Assembly: GCA_039026555.1 (NCBI GenBank)
Contig: JBCCMB010000115.1
Span: 1 to 9,089 of the forward strand
Length of the DNA: 9,089 nt
Origin: JBCCMB01 sp039026555
GTDB taxonomy: Bacteria; Pseudomonadota; Alphaproteobacteria; Caulobacterales; Hyphomonadaceae
Reading direction: 5' to 3'
The notes beneath the pieces were generated by a model, which was given only the letters and a program-made list of their open reading frames with translations, did no database searches and was not told the origin of the DNA. A program made the translations under genes and the position numbers. This document shows, piece after piece, positions 5,138 to 9,089 of the stretch (positions within the stretch are counted from its first letter, which is position 1; each line of letters begins with the position of its first letter).

Positions 5138-5728
5138 ATGGCTGTCACACTTCCAGACTTGCCCTACGCCCGCGACGCGCTTGCGCCGCACATCTCCTCC
5201 GACACCCTGGACTTCCACTACGGCAAGCACCATCAGGCCTATGTCACCAATTTAAACAAGATGATCGAAGGCACGCCGCACCAAAACGCGGCGCTGGAAG
5301 ACATCATCAAAGCGTCCGACGGCGGCGTGTTTAATAATTCGGCGCAGGTTTGGAACCACACCTTCTACTGGCATTCGATGAAGCCAGGCGGCGGCGGCGC
5401 ACCGACCGGGAAAATCGGGGAGCTTATCGACCGTGATTTCGGGTCATACGACGCCTTCAAAGAAGCGTTCGCGGCGGCCGGCGCGACGCAATTTGGAGCG
5501 GGCTGGGCTTGGCTCGTCCTGGTCGGCGGAAAGTTGGAAGTCCGCAAAACGCTGAACGCAGAAACCCCATTGACGGACGATGGCGTCACCCCCCTTCTCA
5601 CCATGGATGTCTGGGAACACGCCTATTATCTGGACTATCAAAATGCGCGTCCGAAATACATCGAGACATTTCTGGATGAATTGGTGAATTGGGATTTCGC
5701 CAATCAGAACTTAGCGGACGCAAGCTAA
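5138..5728 (+). CDS. sodB: Superoxide dismutase, Fe type
   Basis: The enzyme dismutates superoxide to O2 and H2O2 in the cytosol. The 196-residue product is full length for the Fe/Mn family (E. coli SodB 193). Metal ligands are H27 (DFHYGKHHQAYV), H74 (NHTFYWHS), D157 and H161 (MDVWEHAYYLDYQN), each offset by one from E. coli SodB (26, 73, 156, 160). Q70 in NNSAQVWNHTFYW is the second-sphere Gln placed as in iron enzymes; Mn enzymes carry it near the C-terminal domain instead. The gateway Tyr is Y35. The frame is open from 5036, but ATG 5138 is chosen because homology begins there and AAAGGGA (5126-5132) lies 5 nt upstream. There is no signal peptide. It converges on secF and has its own terminator. 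Fe specificity is inferred from residues, and cambialism is possible. Confidence 0.96.
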   Translation: MAVTLPDLPYARDALAPHISSDTLDFHYGKHHQAYVTNLNKMIEGTPHQNAALEDIIKASDGGVFNNSAQVWNHTFYWHSMKPGGGGAPTGKIGELIDRDFGSYDAFKEAFAAAGATQFGAGWAWLVLVGGKLEVRKTLNAETPLTDDGVTPLLTMDVWEHAYYLDYQNARPKYIETFLDELVNWDFANQNLADAS

Positions 5729-5748
5729 GTACGACCGCAATATCATCG

Positions 5749-5780
5749 AAAAGGCCGCTCTCATGGAGCGGCCTTTTTTT
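5749..5780 (+). terminator. Intrinsic terminator of sodB (possibly shared with secF)
   Basis: AAGGCCGCTC (5751-5760) pairs with GAGCGGCCTT (5766-5775) around a TCATG loop. Two further A/T pairs extend the 10-bp stem. A run of seven T residues (5774-5780) follows on the plus strand. On the minus strand only four U residues follow the stem, so it may terminate secF transcripts weakly. It lies 23 nt after the sodB stop and 18 nt past the secF stop. Confidence 0.92.
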
Positions 5781-5797
5781 GTATCGACTTGTCGTTG

Positions 5798-6778
5798 CTA
5801 AGCTTCCGCAGGCGCGGCGCCGCCATCCTCGGCCGGCTTATCCATATCGCGACGAACGCCGGTGTACATCAGCAGCGCGGAGGCCACAAAGACCGAGGAA
5901 TAAGTTCCAATCACCACGCCCCAGATCATGGCGAATGAGAAACCGCGCAAGACGTCGCCGCCCAGAATGAAAATCGACAACAGCGCCAACAAGGTCGTTC
6001 CGGACGTCAGCAAAGTTCGAGACAATGTCCGGTTCAGCGCCAAATCCACCACTTTTTCGATCGACAGCTTCTTGTAGCGCCGTAGCTCTTCACGCACGCG
6101 GTCATACACAACGACTGTGTCGTTCATCGAATAGCCGATGATCGTCAGCAAAGCGGCGATGGTCGACAGATTGAACTCGAACTGCGTCACCGCGAACATG
6201 CCAATTGTTAGAATGACGTCATGCACCAGGGCCAGAACGGCGCCGAGCGAGAATTGCCATTCAAATCGGAACCAAATGTAGATCAGCATGAGACCCAGCG
6301 CGACGACCAACGCGGTGACGCCGTCTTGCAAGAGCTCCCCCGAAACTTTCGGTCCCACCGCTTCTGAACGGCGCACTTCCAACGTACCGAACTCTGCACG
6401 TAACGCCGTCAAAATGGCGTTCGTCGTGGCTTGAACGGCTTGTTCGACTTCATCGCCCTCGCCGGTTGCGCCTTCCGTGCGGATCATCACCACGCGTGTG
6501 GGTTCGCCGGCGTCCAAAAGCGCATCGCGAATCTCTTGCACCTGAAAGTCGCCAAGCTCCAACGGCGTCAAAGCCGCTCTCACGCGGCCGACATCGGCGG
6601 GCGTTTCCGTCTCGACCTCGATCACGACGCCGCCTTCAAAATCGATCCCGAAATTGAGCCCGCGGACTGATACAAGCGCGATCGACCCGATAATCATTAT
6701 CGCCGATAGGATCACAGCCGGCCAGCGCACGGACATAAAGCGGATCTTCGTGTTGGAAGGCATGAATTTTAACAGCAT
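5798..6778 (-). CDS. secF: Protein translocase subunit SecF
   Basis: SecF pairs with SecD in the inner membrane and uses the proton gradient to pull exported proteins out of the SecYEG channel on the periplasmic side. The 326-residue product has TM1 at about 19-39, then the SecD/SecF signature FGIDFEGGVVIEV (43-55), a periplasmic P1 domain (about 55-145), and TM2-6 between about 150 and 307. GYSMNDTVVVYDRVREE (215-231) and LNRTLSRTLLTS (248-259) are the conserved TM4/TM5 stretches; D220 and R254 fit the residues linked to proton transport in the family. The C-terminal tail is Ala/Pro/Glu-rich. ATG 6778 has an excellent SD, AGGAGGG (6783-6789), overlapping the secD stop codon, so translation is likely coupled. 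The usual alphaproteobacterial neighbour downstream, a Mth938-domain gene, is not seen; sodB lies there in the opposite direction. Confidence 0.97.
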   Translation of the reverse strand: MLLKFMPSNTKIRFMSVRWPAVILSAIMIIGSIALVSVRGLNFGIDFEGGVVIEVETETPADVGRVRAALTPLELGDFQVQEIRDALLDAGEPTRVVMIRTEGATGEGDEVEQAVQATTNAILTALRAEFGTLEVRRSEAVGPKVSGELLQDGVTALVVALGLMLIYIWFRFEWQFSLGAVLALVHDVILTIGMFAVTQFEFNLSTIAALLTIIGYSMNDTVVVYDRVREELRRYKKLSIEKVVDLALNRTLSRTLLTSGTTLLALLSIFILGGDVLRGFSFAMIWGVVIGTYSSVFVASALLMYTGVRRDMDKPAEDGGAAPAEA

Positions 6779-6790
6779 GTGTCCCTCCTA
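6779..6790 (-). promoter_or_regulatory. secF ribosome binding site overlapping the secD stop codon
   Basis: On the minus strand the junction reads TAGGAGGGACAC and then ATG. The AGGAGGG SD (6789-6783) shares bases with the TAG stop of secD. Ribosomes finishing secD stop on the secF binding site, which is consistent with the balanced synthesis of partner subunits. Confidence 0.8.
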
Positions 6791-8374
6791 AACCGGCAGC
6801 GCTTTTGGCCGCGCCGTACGCAGCCACGTCGCCATGAACAAACGCGTCAACACAAAGGCGGTGAACACCGATGTGACAACGCCGACGCCAAGCGTCACGG
6901 CGAACCCCTTCACGGGTCCGGATCCCAGCTGGAATAAGACCGCCGCGGCGATCAAAGTGGTGATATTGGCGTCCAAGATCGTTGAGAGCGCCTGGGAATA
7001 CCCCGCCTCCACCGCCGTGACCGGCGATCGGCCATTGCGTTGTTCTTCGCGTATTCGCTCAAAGACGAGTACGTTCGCGTCCACCGCCATGCCGATGGTA
7101 AGGATAACGCCCGCAATACCCGGCAAAGTCAGCGTTGCGCCCAATCCCGACAGCACGCCGACAATCATCAAAATATTCGCGCCGAGCGAGACGACGGCGA
7201 AGCTGCCGATCAGTCCATAAGCGAACAGCATGAACACGGCGACGAGGATCAACCCGAGAATGGACGCTGTGGCGCCCGCGCGGATCGAGTCTTCGCCCAA
7301 GCCCGCGCCGACTACGCGTTGCTCCACGACTTTCAGCTTCGCGGGCAATTCGCCAGCGCGTAGCACGACCGCAATCGCTTCGGCTTCCTGGAGCGAGAAC
7401 GTTCCGGTAATCCGGCCAGACCCGCTGAGGATCGGCGTCTGAACACGCGGCGCGGATATGATTTTGTCGTCGAGCACGATCGCGAACGACCGGCCGACAT
7501 TTTCAGAGGTGAATTTTCCGAACTCGCGCGCGCCCGCGCCCTTAAGCGTGAAATTGATCTGAGGGAGATTGCGTTCGTCAAAACCCTGAGACGCGGTGGC
7601 GAAATCGCCGCCAGTCAGAATTGGATCTTCAAAGATCACCGCTTCCGGCTCCAGTTCCGTAACGCCGGCGCGCTTCACCTTGCCCAATCGCGGCGTATCC
7701 AGCGGATAGACGGACAAATCAGCCTCGTCATCGACCAGATTGAGCGTCATGACGCCGGCCCGCGTGATAATATCGATCAATTGCGTTGGATCATCCACAC
7801 CGGGCACTTCCAAGACGATTCGGTTCGCCCCTTGGCGCTGAATGTTGGGGTCGGTTGTGCCCGACCCGTCAATCCGGCGCCGGACGACTTCGATCGAATC
7901 GCTGAGCGCCTCACGTTCCAACTGCTCCAGCTGCGCATCAGAGAAGGACACGGTGAGCACGCCGCCCGCTTCGCGGATCTCCAAACTGCTGGGGCCGCCG
8001 ACATTTCCAACGGGCGTCGCCAAATCCTCTATGCGGTCGCGGGCCTCATCGATCTGGCTTGGCTCAACGATGCGCAAGCGCACCGCGTCGCCGACCACTT
8101 GCCGATTGCGAAAGCGAACATTGCCAGGACGCCGCGTGAGCGATTTGGCGATCTCGCTGGACAATTCCCGCAGGCGGTTGGTTTTCAACTCATCAGGATC
8201 GACTTCCAACAGCAGATAAGACCCGCCGCGCAGATCCAGCCCCAAATTCATAGTCGCGGACGGCATGAAACCCGGGAGAGCTCGCCCACCCAAAAAATTT
8301 GGCAAAGAAAACAACGCACCGAGCAGAACCAGCCCTAGAACAAGCGTGATTTTCCAGGTCGGAAAGCTGAGCAT
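6788..8374 (-). CDS. secD: Protein translocase subunit SecD
   Basis: SecD is the larger half of the SecDF motor. It binds emerging preproteins with its periplasmic domain and couples their release to proton flow. The 528-residue product has TM1 at about 8-28, the signature NLGLDLRGGSYLLLEV (43-58), a large periplasmic region (about 60-360; P1 head and base, including DSIEVVRRRIDGSG at 158-171 and LTGGDFATASQGF at 253-265), and five further TM segments from about 370 to 517. GMAVDANVLVFERIREE (428-444) is the conserved TM4 motif, with D432 matching the functionally important Asp of E. coli SecD (D519). At 528 residues it is shorter than E. coli SecD (615) but usual for alphaproteobacteria. Its ATG directly abuts the yajC stop codon with no spacer (GAAGG in the yajC end serves as SD), and secF follows after 9 nt. 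Confidence 0.97.
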   Translation of the reverse strand: MLSFPTWKITLVLGLVLLGALFSLPNFLGGRALPGFMPSATMNLGLDLRGGSYLLLEVDPDELKTNRLRELSSEIAKSLTRRPGNVRFRNRQVVGDAVRLRIVEPSQIDEARDRIEDLATPVGNVGGPSSLEIREAGGVLTVSFSDAQLEQLEREALSDSIEVVRRRIDGSGTTDPNIQRQGANRIVLEVPGVDDPTQLIDIITRAGVMTLNLVDDEADLSVYPLDTPRLGKVKRAGVTELEPEAVIFEDPILTGGDFATASQGFDERNLPQINFTLKGAGAREFGKFTSENVGRSFAIVLDDKIISAPRVQTPILSGSGRITGTFSLQEAEAIAVVLRAGELPAKLKVVEQRVVGAGLGEDSIRAGATASILGLILVAVFMLFAYGLIGSFAVVSLGANILMIVGVLSGLGATLTLPGIAGVILTIGMAVDANVLVFERIREEQRNGRSPVTAVEAGYSQALSTILDANITTLIAAAVLFQLGSGPVKGFAVTLGVGVVTSVFTAFVLTRLFMATWLRTARPKALPV

Positions 8375-8725
8375 CTAGCCGGCCTTCGTATCGTTCGCCG
8401 GCACCGGCTCGCCCTTGCCGCGCACATCCACCACCATTGTGCGCACCACGCGCAGCTTCACGCCCTCGCCCGTATCCACGGTGATTTCATCGTCCGAGAC
8501 CTTGGCCACTTTGCCGATAATCCCGCCAGACGTGACGACCGTATCGCCCTTTTTCAAAGCGTCTAGCATGGCGCGATGTTCCTTTTGACGCTTTTGCTGC
8601 GGGCGGATCAACAGAAAGTAGAACACCGCTAAAATTGCAATGAAGGGCAGGAATTGAACCAAGATGCTCGGCTGTTGCGGCATATCTGCGGCGCCGGCCT
8701 GGAACATAAGCGGAGCTAGGAACAT
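8375..8725 (-). CDS. yajC: Preprotein translocase subunit YajC
   Basis: YajC is a small inner-membrane partner of SecD and SecF. The 116-residue product has a short N-terminal periplasmic segment, one transmembrane helix (about 22-40, ending FYFLLIRP), the hallmark RPQQKRQKEHRAML (41-54) and the cytoplasmic domain GDTVVTSGGIIGKVAKVSDDEITVD (60-84). Length fits the family (E. coli 110). ATG 8725 has GAGG 11 nt upstream; ATGs at residues 7 and 15 would remove the periplasmic segment and are less likely. It opens the yajC–secD–secF operon, and its stop codon abuts the secD start. A candidate promoter lies at 8795-8822. Confidence 0.96.
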   Translation of the reverse strand: MFLAPLMFQAGAADMPQQPSILVQFLPFIAILAVFYFLLIRPQQKRQKEHRAMLDALKKGDTVVTSGGIIGKVAKVSDDEITVDTGEGVKLRVVRTMVVDVRGKGEPVPANDTKAG

Positions 8726-8794
8726 CGGGTCTCGTGCCTCGGTCAGAACTGAAATGCGCGCCTGTCAAATCCGGCGCGGCGAAATAAGGCGCGG

Positions 8795-8822
8795 ACTATA
8801 TCCCCCGCCCCCGCCATTGCAA
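8795..8822 (-). promoter_or_regulatory. Putative promoter of yajC–secD–secF
   Basis: On the minus strand, TTGCAA (8822-8817) is followed by a 16-nt spacer of mainly G and then TATAGT (8800-8795), which matches 5 of 6 positions of TATAAT. The start would fall near 8788, giving a leader of about 60 nt. The -35 matches only 4 of 6. It overlaps an inverted repeat, GCAATG-N8-CATTGC (8819-8838). A separate TTGACA nearer the gene has no acceptable -10. Confidence 0.5.
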
Positions 8823-8868
8823 TGTGCGACCGCATTGCGCCTTTGCAAGACCAAGCAGTCGGCGGATT

Positions 8869-9089
8869 TCAGCTCGCGCGCAATTCCGGCAGATATTTTG
8901 CCGGATCAACCGGCTGCTGGCCTTTTCGGAGTTCAAAATGGAGTTGCGGCGTTGAGACAGATCCAGACGCCCCAATCTCTGCAATCGCCTGGCCGCGACG
9001 CACGGTTTCACCTTCGGCCACCAACAGCTTCTGCGCATGCGCATAAGCGGTAATCCAGCCATCCTTGTGGCGAATCAGCAGCAAATTTC
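8869..9089 (-). CDS. NlpD-like LytM/M23-domain protein, C-terminus only (runs off right edge)
   Basis: Only the last 72 residues are in the window. They form the end of a LytM (peptidase M23) domain: NLLLIRHKDGWITAYAHAQK, then VAEGETVRRGQAIAEIGASG, then PQLHFELRKGQQPVDPAKYL. The catalytic HxH of active M23 enzymes (usually HLHFE) is QLH here: the codon at 8944-8946 gives Gln in place of the first His, while the second His (8938-8940) is kept. E. coli NlpD, a non-enzymatic activator of AmiC, also has this position changed (RLH, from memory). So this is more likely an amidase activator in the NlpD/EnvC style than a peptidase. The first metal-binding motif (HxxxD), any LysM domains and the lipobox lie outside. 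Position just upstream of yajC–secDF agrees with the usual alphaproteobacterial order. Confidence 0.88.
   Translation of the reverse strand, partial: NLLLIRHKDGWITAYAHAQKLLVAEGETVRRGQAIAEIGASGSVSTPQLHFELRKGQQPVDPAKYLPELRAS

Noticed and set aside
7777..8338. Long open frames on both strands across secD
   Set aside because: These are shadow frames of the intact, highly conserved secD coding sequence.
1..9089. A hidden defence, toxin–antitoxin or mobile system
   Set aside because: Every sizeable conserved frame belongs to a known housekeeping family, and no recombinase, nuclease, toxin-like pair, direct-repeat-flanked insertion or sharp composition change was seen.

Overview
The window looks like ordinary chromosome from an alphaproteobacterium. 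The evidence is the ppx–rlmE–guaB run, the nlpD-like–yajC–secD–secF run, an HspQ gene with an alphaproteobacterial-type RpoH promoter, and moderately high GC with AT-richer gaps. A lineage near Caulobacterales/Hyphomonadaceae/Parvularculales is a guess from overall feel, not something the sequence proves. I see no insertion sequence, phage gene, integrase, CRISPR array, tRNA or rRNA gene.

Layout. Positions 1–488 (minus) hold the 5' part of guaB (IMP dehydrogenase), which runs off the left edge. Upstream of it on the same strand are rlmE (597–1322) and a Ppx/GppA-family phosphatase (1319–2410). The two overlap by ATGA and probably share a transcript leading into guaB. Across a 141-bp gap, hspQ (2552–2875, plus) is transcribed away from ppx, behind a heat-shock promoter match. 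hspQ converges on an OmpA-family outer-membrane protein (2991–4124, minus) that has a 26-proline linker and a strong intrinsic terminator. After a 273-bp gap rich in small palindromes and two A-tracts comes a squalene/phytoene-synthase-fold gene (4398–5069, minus) that lacks the aspartate motifs and resembles the complex I assembly factor NDUFAF6. It is divergent from sodB (5138–5728, plus), an iron superoxide dismutase. sodB converges on the yajC–secD–secF operon (8725–5798, minus). The right edge holds the C-terminus of an NlpD-like LytM-domain protein (8869–9089, minus).

How the genes relate. YajC, SecD and SecF are the accessory part of the Sec translocon, which exports envelope proteins such as the OmpA-like porin and the NlpD-like protein. 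guaB, rlmE and ppx serve nucleotide, ribosome and polyphosphate/(p)ppGpp metabolism. HspQ and SodB are stress functions.

I did not find a convincing undescribed multi-gene system. The points most worth checking are: the RpoH-type promoter of hspQ; the degenerate NDUFAF6-like gene beside secDF with sodB lying between them; the 26-Pro tract; the QLH variant of the LytM HxH motif; and several unexplained inverted repeats in intergenic DNA.
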